DNA of 19,188 bases from an uncultured Blautia sp. (GTDB lineage Bacteria > Bacillota > Clostridia > Lachnospirales > Lachnospiraceae). Shown piece by piece: positions 1-7,488 of this stretch; position 1 is the first letter of the stretch, and the number at the start of each line of letters is the position of its first letter. The DNA is taken from the NCBI GenBank assembly GCA_900765525.1, contig CAAFRY010000278.1, positions 1 through 19,188 on the forward strand, given 5' to 3'. The position numbers and the translations under genes were made by a program. Under the pieces are notes generated by a model. The model was not told the DNA's origin. It saw only the letters and a program-made list of their open reading frames with translations, and ran no database searches.

Positions 1-1116
1 CCCTGGGCTGCAGTGGTAGGAGGTGCTCAGGATAAAGAGCCTAATTTTGCTCCTTTTACAGAGGGGCTGAGAAGAGAGCTGTACAGCCAAAACCTGGCTA
101 ACAGAACCAGGTTCCAAAGACAGGAGGACTATCCGCTGGTACAGACTTTTGATAAGGGTATTGGGTTTATAGAGGAAAATGCAGACAAGGATTCCTGGTT
201 TTTGCAGATAGAATCCTTTTCGCCCCATGAGCCTTTTATGGCCTGGGAAGAATTTAAAAATTTATATCCGGGAAAGGAAAAGGGGAAGAAATATGAGTGG
301 CCGGATTATGCGCCCGTAAAAGAGAGAGCGGAAGAAATAGATGAGGTAAGGTATGCTTACTTTGCGGCGCTGAGCATGTGTGACTGGCAGCTGGGACGTA
401 TATTAGACCTTATGGACGAGAAGAATCTCTGGAAGGATACTATGCTGATAGTAAATACAGACCATGGGTATCTGCTGGGAGAACACGGCTACTGGGCTAA
501 AAATTACATGCCCTGCTATAATGAAGTGGCTCATATTCCCCTTTTTATCTGGGACCCCCGTCATCCGGAAGAGAAAAATGTCACTAGAAAGGCTTTGGTA
601 CAGACCATTGATATTCCGGCCACCATCTTAAAATTTTTCGGTCTGGAGCTTCCAGGAGACATGATGGGACAAGATTTGGAAAGAGTCATAAGCCGGGACG
701 AAAAAGTAAGAGAGTTTGGGATTTTCGGCGTTTTTGGGGCCCATATCTGCATCACAGACGGAAGGTATGTCTATATGCGGGCGCCTGAAAACAAGGATAT
801 TCCTCTTTTTGAGTATACGCTGATGCCCACCCATATGATGAGCTTTTTTACAGAGAGGGAGCTTGGTACCATGGAGCGGCAGGAAGGCTTTTCTTTTACT
901 AAGGGACTGCCTGTTATGAAAATCCAGACGGATTCTAAAATCCGGTGTATAGAAGAAAAAGATTTGTTCTTTGATTTGGAGCAGGACCCTTTCCAGGAGA
1001 AACCTATGGCACCCGGGCCTGTGGCTCGGTTGATGTGTGAGGAAATCAGAAAAATCATGACTGAGGCAGATGCCCCTAAGGAATTGTACAAGAGATTTGG
1101 ATTTGAGCATTTTTGA
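1..1116 (+). CDS. Sulfatase, C-terminal part (gene cut by window start)
   Basis: The reading frame is open to base 1, so the start codon and N-terminal part lie outside the window; the GTG at 13 is internal and has no ribosome binding site. About 371 residues are visible. They contain the sulfatase C-terminal metal/substrate motif, with Asp-His-Gly followed by LGEHGYWAK around 459-510, then HIPLFIWDPR and a later SxxP-type region typical of type I (formylglycine) sulfatases and related alkaline-phosphatase-superfamily hydrolases. The N-terminal C-x-P-S-R (or S-x-P-x-R) site that takes the formylglycine is not visible, so activity cannot be judged. The family hydrolyses sulfate esters, often of host glycans, but related members act on phosphonates or phosphodiesters and I cannot tell the substrate. 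The gene is separated from the downstream pathway by its own terminator and is probably functionally unrelated to it. Confidence 0.85.
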   Translation, partial: PWAAVVGGAQDKEPNFAPFTEGLRRELYSQNLANRTRFQRQEDYPLVQTFDKGIGFIEENADKDSWFLQIESFSPHEPFMAWEEFKNLYPGKEKGKKYEWPDYAPVKERAEEIDEVRYAYFAALSMCDWQLGRILDLMDEKNLWKDTMLIVNTDHGYLLGEHGYWAKNYMPCYNEVAHIPLFIWDPRHPEEKNVTRKALVQTIDIPATILKFFGLELPGDMMGQDLERVISRDEKVREFGIFGVFGAHICITDGRYVYMRAPENKDIPLFEYTLMPTHMMSFFTERELGTMERQEGFSFTKGLPVMKIQTDSKIRCIEEKDLFFDLEQDPFQEKPMAPGPVARLMCEEIRKIMTEADAPKELYKRFGFEHF

Positions 1117-1126
1117 GTGTAAAGTA

Positions 1127-1190
1127 CAGAGATTACCTGATGGGGTGCCCTTAATGCGGCACCCCTTATCAGATAATCTCTGTTTTGATT
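1127..1190 (+). terminator. Rho-independent terminator of the sulfatase gene
   Basis: A long hairpin begins 11 bases after the sulfatase stop. The outer stem pairs CAGAGATTA with TAATCTCTG. The inner stem pairs GGGGTGCC (1142-1149) with GGCACCCC (1158-1165), with a short loop between. The 3' arm is followed by TTTTGATTT. The stem is long and stable, but the T tract is interrupted. Confidence 0.85.
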
Positions 1191-1245
1191 TAGTACATTT
1201 TTCCTTTATCATAGTAAAACGCTAATGGGTTTTCGGTAAAAATGT

Positions 1246-1259
1246 CCAAAAATTTTTGG
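1246..1259. promoter_or_regulatory. 14-bp perfect palindrome, candidate operator upstream of hutU
   Basis: CCAAAAATTTTTGG is a perfect 14-bp dyad about 50 bp upstream of the candidate -10 element of the hutU promoter and 88 bp before the hutU start codon. It lies in the only sizeable gap (230 bp) ahead of the pathway block. It could be an operator for a dimeric regulator. An A/T-rich dyad can also arise by chance, and no second copy is seen elsewhere in the window. Confidence 0.35.
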
Positions 1260-1308
1260 GTTTAATTGTAAAAATCACGGGGAATAGACGTTTTTTAGAC
1301 TGTGCAGA

Positions 1309-1317
1309 TGGTACAAT
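1309..1317 (+). promoter_or_regulatory. Candidate extended -10 promoter for the hut/glutamate operon
   Basis: TGGTACAAT at 1309-1317 matches an extended -10 element (TGnTAnAAT). No good -35 hexamer lies 16-18 bp upstream, which is tolerable for an extended -10 promoter. Transcription would start near 1324, giving a leader of about 23 nt. A weaker alternative is TTGATT (1185-1190) with TATCAT (1207-1212), inside and just after the sulfatase terminator. Confidence 0.45.
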
Positions 1318-1346
1318 TCTAAAAAAAGCAAAGGAGACGATGTAAG

Positions 1347-3392
1347 ATGAACAATGCAGAAATCGGAAAAGCAATGGTGATTAAGCTGGACCCGGTGCTT
1401 CCAGAGTATCCTGTTTTCAAAGAGGGTGTGAGAAGAGCGCCGAAAAGAGAACTGACCCTGAATAAAAGAGAGATAAAGCTTGCGGTAGCAAATGCGTTGA
1501 GATATGTACCGGAAGAGCTGCATGAGCAGCTTGCACCGGAGTTTTTGGATGAGCTGCTTACAAGAGGCCGTATTTACGGTTATCGCTTTATGCCCAAGGA
1601 GAGAATATACGGAAAGCCTATTGACGAATATAAGGGAGAATGTGTAGAAGGAAAAGCCTTCCAGGTTATGATTGACAACAATCTGGACCATGATGTGGCT
1701 CTGTATCCTTATGAGCTGGTTACCTATGGAGAGACCGGACAGGTATGCCAGAACTGGATGCAGTACCAGCTGATTAAAAAGTATCTGGAAAAGCTGACCC
1801 ATCATCATACACTGGTTATGATGAGCGGCCATCCTATGGGCCTGTTCAAATCCCATGAATCCAGCCCAAGAGTTATTGTGACAAACGGCCTGATGATTGG
1901 TATGTTTGACAATCCGGAAGATTGGGCAAAGGCTACAGCTATGGGATGCTCCTCCTACGGACAGATGACAGCCGGCGGATGGATGTATATCGGACCTCAG
2001 GGTATTGTACATGGAACCTTTAACACTATCTTAAACGCAGGACGTAAATTCCTGGGTGTTCCTCAGGACGGAGATTTGGCCGGACACCTGTTTGTTACCA
2101 GTGGTCTGGGCGGCATGAGCGGCGCTCAGCCTAAGGCTATTGAGATTGCAGGGGGCGTTGGAATTGTTGCTGAGGTTGACTATTCCAGAATCAAGACCCG
2201 TCATGACCAGGGCTGGGTAAGTCTGATTATTGAGGATGCAGGGGAAGCCTTCCGTGTGGCCAAAGAATACATGGACAGAAAGGAAACCATTTCCATTGCT
2301 TACCATGGAAATATTGTAGATTTGCTTCAGTATGCAGTGGATAATGAGATTAAGATTGAACTGCTTTCCGACCAGACTTCCTGCCATGTGCCTTATGACG
2401 GAGGCTATTGTCCTCAGGGTCTGTCTTTTGAGGAAAGAACAGAAATGCTGGCCAATGACAAGGATAAATTCTGTGAGCTGGTAGACCAGACTTTGGTAAA
2501 ACACTATCATCTGATTAAAACTCTGGTGGAAAGAGGCGCTTACTTCTTCGATTATGGAAACAGTTTCATGAAAGCTGTATTTGACGCAGGAGCAAAAGAC
2601 ATTGCCAAAAACGGCGTGGACACCAGCGAAGGCTTTATCTTCCCCTCCTATGTGGAAGATATTCTGGGACCGGAGCTGTTTGATTACGGATACGGACCAT
2701 TCAGATGGTGCTGCTTAAGCGGAAAGCCGGAAGATTTGAGAAAGACAGACCATGCGGCTATGGAGATTATCGACCCCAACAGAAGAAGCCAGGACAGAGA
2801 TAATTATATCTGGATTCGTGACGCTGAGAAGAACAAACTGGTAGTAGGAACCCAGTGCCGTATCCTGTATCAGGATGCCCTGGGCAGAAGAGATATTGCC
2901 CTGAAATTTAATGAAATGGTAAGAAACGGAGAAATCGGTCCGGTTATGCTGGGACGTGACCATCACGATACCGGCGGAACAGATTCTCCTTACAGAGAGA
3001 CTTCCAACATTTACGATGGCTCTAACATTACCGCAGATATGGCGGTACACTGCTATGCAGGAAACGCAGCCAGAGGCATGAGCCTGGTAGCCCTTCACAA
3101 CGGCGGCGGCGTAGGTATCAGCAAGTCTATTAACGGCGGCTTTGGTATGGTTCTGGATGGAAGCCAGAGAGTAGATGAAATTTTGATGGCTGCTATTCCA
3201 TGGGATACCATGATTGGCGTTTCCAGAAGAAGCTGGGGAAGATGTGAGCATTCTATTGAGACTGTTGCAGAGTACAATAAGACCAGAAACGGAGAGGACT
3301 ATATCACCATGCCTTATCTGGCCAGCGACGAGCTGATTGACCGGGTATGCAAGGATGTGGTTCCGGAAGTGCATCATCACGCCCATCACTGA
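1347..3392 (+). CDS. hutU: Urocanate hydratase (urocanase)
   Basis: HutU hydrates urocanate to 4-imidazolone-5-propionate, the second step of histidine degradation, using a tightly bound NAD+ as electrophile. The 681-residue product is of the long urocanase type (about 670-680 residues) rather than the roughly 550-residue Pseudomonas/Bacillus type. Conserved blocks include GWMYIGPQGIVHGT (about residue 210), a glycine-rich NAD-binding stretch GLGGMSGAQPKA (about 253), GPFRWCCLSGKPEDL (about 450, with cysteines where the family carries its active-site Cys) and RDHHDTGGTDSPYRET (about 537). The start at 1347 has AAGGAGA at 1331-1337; an ATG at 1340 is followed at once by TAA. The C-terminus ends HHHAHH, an unusual His-rich tail. 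It is the first gene of the block. Histidine ammonia-lyase (hutH), the preceding enzyme, is not in the window. Confidence 0.96.
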   Translation: MNNAEIGKAMVIKLDPVLPEYPVFKEGVRRAPKRELTLNKREIKLAVANALRYVPEELHEQLAPEFLDELLTRGRIYGYRFMPKERIYGKPIDEYKGECVEGKAFQVMIDNNLDHDVALYPYELVTYGETGQVCQNWMQYQLIKKYLEKLTHHHTLVMMSGHPMGLFKSHESSPRVIVTNGLMIGMFDNPEDWAKATAMGCSSYGQMTAGGWMYIGPQGIVHGTFNTILNAGRKFLGVPQDGDLAGHLFVTSGLGGMSGAQPKAIEIAGGVGIVAEVDYSRIKTRHDQGWVSLIIEDAGEAFRVAKEYMDRKETISIAYHGNIVDLLQYAVDNEIKIELLSDQTSCHVPYDGGYCPQGLSFEERTEMLANDKDKFCELVDQTLVKHYHLIKTLVERGAYFFDYGNSFMKAVFDAGAKDIAKNGVDTSEGFIFPSYVEDILGPELFDYGYGPFRWCCLSGKPEDLRKTDHAAMEIIDPNRRSQDRDNYIWIRDAEKNKLVVGTQCRILYQDALGRRDIALKFNEMVRNGEIGPVMLGRDHHDTGGTDSPYRETSNIYDGSNITADMAVHCYAGNAARGMSLVALHNGGGVGISKSINGGFGMVLDGSQRVDEILMAAIPWDTMIGVSRRSWGRCEHSIETVAEYNKTRNGEDYITMPYLASDELIDRVCKDVVPEVHHHAHH

Positions 3393-3467
3393 TATACATA
3401 GCGGAAAGGAGACATCCGGCAGTGCAGGACAGCCTGCAGGCCGGGTGGCTCTATGAGGAGGCAGAAT

Positions 3468-4724
3468 ATGAAAAAAAGATATATACGGCATTGCGCTGAG
3501 CTGATAACCTGCAAAGGACAGGCGCCCAGGCAGGGAAAGGATATGTCTGACATCGGCCTGATAAAGGATGGAGCGGTTATCATTCATGGGGATAAAATCG
3601 AGGCAGTAGGTACCACTCAGGAGCTGGATAAGCAGGTGGATATGGCGGAGTATGAGATAATCGACGCCTCCGGAAAAGCAGTGCTGCCCGGATTCGTGGA
3701 TTCACATACCCATTTTGTTTTCGGCGGCTATCGTGCAGATGAGTTTTCCTGGAGATTAAAAGGGGACAGCTATATGTCCATTATGGAACGGGGAGGCGGT
3801 ATTAACGCTACAGTGGTTCCTACCAGAGAGGCTTCAGAAAAAGAGCTGGAGATGGCGGGCCTGGAGAGGCTGAACCGGATGCTGGAATTCGGCGTTACCA
3901 CTGTGGAGGGAAAAAGCGGCTATGGCATGGAATGCGAGACAGAGCTGAAGCAGCTGAGAGTGATGAAAAAGCTGGATGAAGGCCATCCTGTGGATGTGGT
4001 GCGGACATTTTTAGGACCTCACAGCGTACTTCCCCAGTGGAAGGGAAAAGAGAGAGAATTTCTGGAGGAAATGGCAGAGAAGGTACTGCCTCGTGTAAAA
4101 GAGGAAGGACTGGCAGAATTTGCAGATATTTTCACAGAGAAAAATGTGTTCAGCGTGGAGGATTCGGAATATTATCTCACCAAGGCTAAGGAATTAGGCT
4201 TTAAACTGAAAATCCATGCAGACGAAATGTATCCTCTGGGTGGCGCCCAGCTGGCAGCCCGGGTGGGAGCTGTGTCTGCAGACCATCTGCTGAAGGCTTC
4301 TGATGAGGGAATCCGGCAGATGAGAGATAAGGGCGTTATCAGCACCCTTCTTCCTGCTACGGCTTTCTGTCTGAAGGAAGAGTATGCCCCTGCCAGAAAA
4401 ATGATAGACCAGGGCTGCGCCGTGGCTTTGGCTTCTGATTTGAATCCGGGAAGCTGCTTTACCAATTCTATCCCTCTGCTCATTGCTCTGGGCTGTATCT
4501 ATATGGATATGTCCATCGAGGAGGTTATCACGGCTCTGACTATTAACGGAGCTGCGGCCGTGGGACGGGCAGACAGAATCGGCAGCCTGGAACCGGGAAA
4601 ACAGGCGGATTTAGTATTTTTGAAATACCCCTCTATTCACTTCCTGCCTTATCATACAGGCATAAACCTGGTAGAGACCGTAGTGAAAAACGGGGAAACC
4701 GTATACCACAAAGAATGGATTTAA
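3468..4724 (+). CDS. hutI: Imidazolonepropionase
   Basis: HutI is an amidohydrolase that opens 4-imidazolone-5-propionate to N-formimino-L-glutamate. With the start at 3468 the protein has 418 residues, and its metal ligands fall at the expected places: His80 and His82 in GFVDSHTHFVFGG, His250 in HADEMYPLGGAQ, and Asp324 in SDLNPGSC. These closely match the positions known for the Bacillus subtilis enzyme. His273 in SADHLL is the other conserved histidine. An ATG at 3453 is also in frame, but AGGAGG at 3456-3461 would lie inside that version. It sits 6 nt before ATG 3468, which I therefore choose. The gene follows hutU after 75 nt that contain a small hairpin and precedes ftcD, matching pathway order. 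Confidence 0.96.
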   Translation: MKKRYIRHCAELITCKGQAPRQGKDMSDIGLIKDGAVIIHGDKIEAVGTTQELDKQVDMAEYEIIDASGKAVLPGFVDSHTHFVFGGYRADEFSWRLKGDSYMSIMERGGGINATVVPTREASEKELEMAGLERLNRMLEFGVTTVEGKSGYGMECETELKQLRVMKKLDEGHPVDVVRTFLGPHSVLPQWKGKEREFLEEMAEKVLPRVKEEGLAEFADIFTEKNVFSVEDSEYYLTKAKELGFKLKIHADEMYPLGGAQLAARVGAVSADHLLKASDEGIRQMRDKGVISTLLPATAFCLKEEYAPARKMIDQGCAVALASDLNPGSCFTNSIPLLIALGCIYMDMSIEEVITALTINGAAAVGRADRIGSLEPGKQADLVFLKYPSIHFLPYHTGINLVETVVKNGETVYHKEWI

Positions 4725-4772
4725 CAATTTAGTACATAGGATAAACACACAGAGATAAAGGAGATAAAAGCT

Positions 4773-5663
4773 ATGGAAAAAATTATTGAATGCGTACCAA
4801 ATTTCAGCGAGGGCAGGGACAAAGAGAAAATTGAGCAGATTGTAGGCTGCTTCCGGAATGTGGAAGGCGTAAAGCTGCTGGATTACAGCTCTGATGAGGA
4901 CCACAACAGAAGCGTTGTGACAGTTATCGGCGAGCCTGAACCTTTGGGACAGGCTATGGTGGCTGCTATCGGCAAGGCAGTAGAGCTGATTGACATGACA
5001 AAGCATCAGGGACAGCATCCCCGTATGGGCTGTGTGGACGTTGTTCCCTTTATCCCAATCCGCAACACCACTGTAGAAGAAGCAGACGCTTTGGCCAAGG
5101 CTGTTGCAAAGGAAGCCTCCGAGAAATTCGGACAGCCATTCTTCCTCTATGAAAAATCTGCTACAGCTCCTCACAGAGAAAATCTGGCTAAGGTGCGCCA
5201 GGGACAGTTTGAGGGAATGGCAGAAAAGATGAAAGACCCTATGTGGAAACCGGACTTCGGACCGGAAACCATTCATCCTACAGGAGGGGTGACAGCTATC
5301 GGAGCCAGAATGCCGCTCATTGCCTACAACATCAATCTGGACACTTCAAACCTGGAGATTGCCCAGAAGATTGCGGATAAAATCCGTCACATTAAAGGCG
5401 GTTTCCGCTACTGCAAAGCCATGGGTGTTATGCTGGAAGACAGAAATATCGCCCAGGTTTCCATGAACCTGACAGATTATACCAAGACATCTGTGTACAC
5501 GGTATTTGAGACCGTACGCATGGAAGCCAGACGCTATGGAGTCAATGTGCTGGGAAGCGAAGTGGTAGGACTGATTCCTCTGCAGGCTTTAGTAGACTGT
5601 GCAGAGTATTATCTGGGCCTGGAAGGCTTTGATTCCAAACAGGTATTAGAGACCAGACTTTAA
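4773..5663 (+). CDS. ftcD: Glutamate formimidoyltransferase
   Basis: This enzyme transfers the formimino group of N-formiminoglutamate to tetrahydrofolate, giving L-glutamate and 5-formimino-THF. The 296-residue length fits the stand-alone bacterial enzyme, which in animals is fused to the cyclodeaminase. Family motifs visible are CVPNFSEGRD at the N-terminus, HQGQHPRMGCVDVVPFIPI with His82 at the position of the catalytic His of mammalian FTCD, PHRENLAKVRQGQFEGM, HPTGGVTAIGARMPLIAYNINL and NIAQVSMNLTDY. AAAGGAGAT precedes the ATG by about 8 nt. The gene lies 48 nt after hutI and 23 nt before the partner cyclodeaminase. It makes glutamate for the mutase encoded further down and feeds the folate one-carbon pool. 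Confidence 0.96.
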   Translation: MEKIIECVPNFSEGRDKEKIEQIVGCFRNVEGVKLLDYSSDEDHNRSVVTVIGEPEPLGQAMVAAIGKAVELIDMTKHQGQHPRMGCVDVVPFIPIRNTTVEEADALAKAVAKEASEKFGQPFFLYEKSATAPHRENLAKVRQGQFEGMAEKMKDPMWKPDFGPETIHPTGGVTAIGARMPLIAYNINLDTSNLEIAQKIADKIRHIKGGFRYCKAMGVMLEDRNIAQVSMNLTDYTKTSVYTVFETVRMEARRYGVNVLGSEVVGLIPLQALVDCAEYYLGLEGFDSKQVLETRL

Positions 5664-5686
5664 TAAAAATTTAAGAGGTATATGCC

Positions 5687-6319
5687 ATGAAAAATATGAC
5701 AATCGAACAATTCGCCATGCAGACAGCCTCTAATGAACCAGTACCGGGGGGCGGAAGTATTTCCGCCCTCGCTGGCGCTTTGGCGGCGGCTTTGACTGAG
5801 ATGGTAGCAGGACTTACTATTGGCAAGAAAAAATATGCTGAGGCAGAGGAAGAGATGAAGGCGGCTGTGGAACCTATGCACAACATCTGCCAGCAGCTTT
5901 TAGTGGACATTGAAAGAGACAGCCAGTCCTTTGACTTATATATGCAGGCCCTGGGACTTCCCAAGGAGACAGAGGAGGAGAAAGCAGCCAGGACAGAAGC
6001 CATGCAAAATGGATTAAAAGCAGCCGTGGCAGTTCCCTTATCCGTAGCTAAGGCCTCTTATGAGGTTCTTCCCTACGCAGAGCTGATGGTGGCGAAAGGA
6101 AATAAAACCGCAGTGACAGATGCATTGGTAGCCACCATGATGGCCAGAACTGCAGTGCTGGGGGCTCTGTTTAATGTAAAAATCAACCTGCTTTCCATTA
6201 AGGACCAGGAATTTGTCCAGGCTACTTCCAAGGAAGTGGAGGCTCTGGAGAAAAAGGCCATAGAGCATGAGCAAAAAATTCTGGCTATGGCAGAGGTATC
6301 CCAAAGCGTAGTGAAATAA
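5687..6319 (+). CDS. fchA: Formimidoyltetrahydrofolate cyclodeaminase
   Basis: FchA converts 5-formimino-THF to 5,10-methenyl-THF and ammonia, completing formimino transfer. The 210-residue helical protein begins with the family signature PVPGGGSISALAGALAAALTEMVAGLTIGKKKY (residues 18-50), whose glycine-rich turn is characteristic of the FTCD C-terminal/cyclodeaminase family. It later shows YAELMVAKGNKTAVTDALVATMMARTAVLGALFNVKINL, also typical. A serine formiminotransferase/cyclodeaminase of another pathway would look alike, but direct linkage to ftcD makes the histidine role most likely. The ribosome binding site is AAGAGG. The methenyl-THF made here can yield ATP through formyl-THF ligase, whose gene is not in the window. 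Confidence 0.93.
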   Translation: MKNMTIEQFAMQTASNEPVPGGGSISALAGALAAALTEMVAGLTIGKKKYAEAEEEMKAAVEPMHNICQQLLVDIERDSQSFDLYMQALGLPKETEEEKAARTEAMQNGLKAAVAVPLSVAKASYEVLPYAELMVAKGNKTAVTDALVATMMARTAVLGALFNVKINLLSIKDQEFVQATSKEVEALEKKAIEHEQKILAMAEVSQSVVK

Positions 6320-6343
6320 CGGGGGAAAGAGAGGAGAAGGCCT

Positions 6344-6616
6344 GTGAAGATTTTAAGAAATGCGGTAGCAGGAACCTTGGAATCCAGTGATTTGTTTGTC
6401 CAGATAGAGCCGGATGAGGATGAGCTGGTACTGGAGATTGATTCCGTGGTGGCCAATCAGTACATGGATGCTATCCGGGCCTGTGTACTGGAAAGCCTGG
6501 AAGAATTTCAGGTATCCACGGGAAAAATATATATTAAGGACAAAGGAGCCCTGGACTGTGTTATTAAGGCCAGGATGGAAACTGCCCTGCGAAGAGGGGG
6601 TGTGGGGGAAGCATGA
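6344..6616 (+). CDS. citD: Citrate/citramalate lyase acyl carrier subunit (gamma)
   Basis: This is the small acyl carrier protein of the citrate lyase family. The 90-residue product starts with a GTG after GAGGAGAAGG. AGTLESSD at residues 9-16 carries Ser14, the serine to which the 2'-(5''-phosphoribosyl)-3'-dephospho-CoA arm is attached in the family. DKGALDCVIKARMETA near the C-terminus is also characteristic. It overlaps citE by 4 nt (ATGA), indicating coupled translation. In this setting, between the histidine genes and glutamate mutase, the complex probably acts on citramalate, as in clostridial citramalate lyase, rather than on citrate. No citC, citX or citG (prosthetic-group synthesis, transfer and acetylation) is present nearby. 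Confidence 0.93.
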   Translation: MKILRNAVAGTLESSDLFVQIEPDEDELVLEIDSVVANQYMDAIRACVLESLEEFQVSTGKIYIKDKGALDCVIKARMETALRRGGVGEA

Positions 6617-7488
6617 GACGGACCATGTTGTTTTTGCCGGGAAATACCCCCAACATGCTGATTAACGGTGACACGCTGGGAGCGGACACGATTATTTTTG
6701 ATTTGGAAGATGCTGTGGCCCTGGATGAAAAGGACGCAGCCAGAATCTTGGTGCGTAATGCCTTGAAATACCAGTCCTTTCCGGGCTGTGAGGTGGTGGT
6801 CCGTATTAACCCTACGGATACGGCCTTTTGGAAAGAGGATTTGGACACGATTATCCCTTTAAAGCCGGATGTAATCATGCCTACCAAGGTAAGCGGAGGC
6901 GCCATGATACAGGAAGTATCGGATTACATCGGACAGATAGAGCGCAGGCAGGGTATGGAAGAAGGCAGTGTGAAGCTTCTTCCCCTTATTGAGACTGCCC
7001 TGGGCGTGGAGATGGCCTATGAGATTGCAGCTTCCGATAAGCGGGTTATCGGCCTGTTTCTGGGAGGCGAGGACTTTACCGCAGACATGCACTGCAAGAG
7101 AACCAAAGAGGGACAGGAAATTTTTTATGCCAGAACCCGTCTTGTTTGTGCGGCCAGAGCCAGAGGCATTGAAGCCTATGATACTCCTTTTACGGATGTG
7201 GAGGATATGGAAGGGCTTTTGCGGGATACCCAGTTTGCCAAAAGCCTGGGCTTTGCAGGGAAAGCAGTGATTTCCCCACGTCATGTGGATATTGTTAATC
7301 AGGTGTTCTCTCCCACAGAGGAGGAAATCCAGTATGCCCATGATGTGATGGACGCCATAGAAGAAGGCAAACGCCAGGGAAAGGGCGTGATTTCCCTGAG
7401 AGGAAAAATGATAGATGCTCCCATTGTAAAGCGGGCCATGCAGGTGCTGGAGATGGAGAAAGCCATTTACGGAGGTGGATGCAGATGA
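6613..7488 (+). CDS. citE: Citramalyl-CoA/citryl-CoA lyase (beta subunit)
   Basis: CitE belongs to the HpcH/HpaI aldolase superfamily. It cleaves the acyl-ACP thioester of citramalate to pyruvate and acetyl-ACP (or citrate to oxaloacetate and acetyl-ACP). The 291-residue protein shows MLFLPGNTPNMLINGDTLGADTIIFDLEDAV at the N-terminus, the active-site arginine region VVVRINP with Arg64, and the Mg-binding acidic residues Glu127 in LLPLIETALGVE and Asp154 in GLFLGGEDFTADM. It overlaps citD at its start (ATGA) and citF at its end (ATGA), so the three lyase subunits form a tightly coupled set. I favour a citramalyl substrate from the neighbouring glutamate mutase, mal and mesaconase genes; sequence alone does not separate the two substrates. 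Confidence 0.92.
   Translation: MRRTMLFLPGNTPNMLINGDTLGADTIIFDLEDAVALDEKDAARILVRNALKYQSFPGCEVVVRINPTDTAFWKEDLDTIIPLKPDVIMPTKVSGGAMIQEVSDYIGQIERRQGMEEGSVKLLPLIETALGVEMAYEIAASDKRVIGLFLGGEDFTADMHCKRTKEGQEIFYARTRLVCAARARGIEAYDTPFTDVEDMEGLLRDTQFAKSLGFAGKAVISPRHVDIVNQVFSPTEEEIQYAHDVMDAIEEGKRQGKGVISLRGKMIDAPIVKRAMQVLEMEKAIYGGGCR

Noticed and set aside
1275..2012. Minus-strand open frame of 245 codons over the hutU promoter and 5' end
   Set aside because: It is antisense to hutU, low in complexity with no domain, and would cover the hutU promoter region.
2715..3587. Long minus-strand open frame of 290 codons antisense to hutU/hutI
   Set aside because: It lies across two clearly recognised genes on the other strand, encodes no recognisable protein and has no promoter or ribosome binding site; it is a by-product of the coding strand's composition.
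1188..4738. ATTTAGTACAT shared by the regions before hutU and ftcD
   Set aside because: An 11-base A/T-rich match is expected many times by chance in a window this long, and there is no symmetry or consistent spacing to the genes.
4611..5276. Minus-strand open frame of 221 codons antisense to hutI/ftcD
   Set aside because: It is complementary to well-supported genes and has no family resemblance.
6414..6665. Alternative + strand frame overlapping citD
   Set aside because: It is out of frame with citD and citE, whose ATGA overlap and motifs are convincing; its product is rich in Trp and Arg and unlike any known protein.
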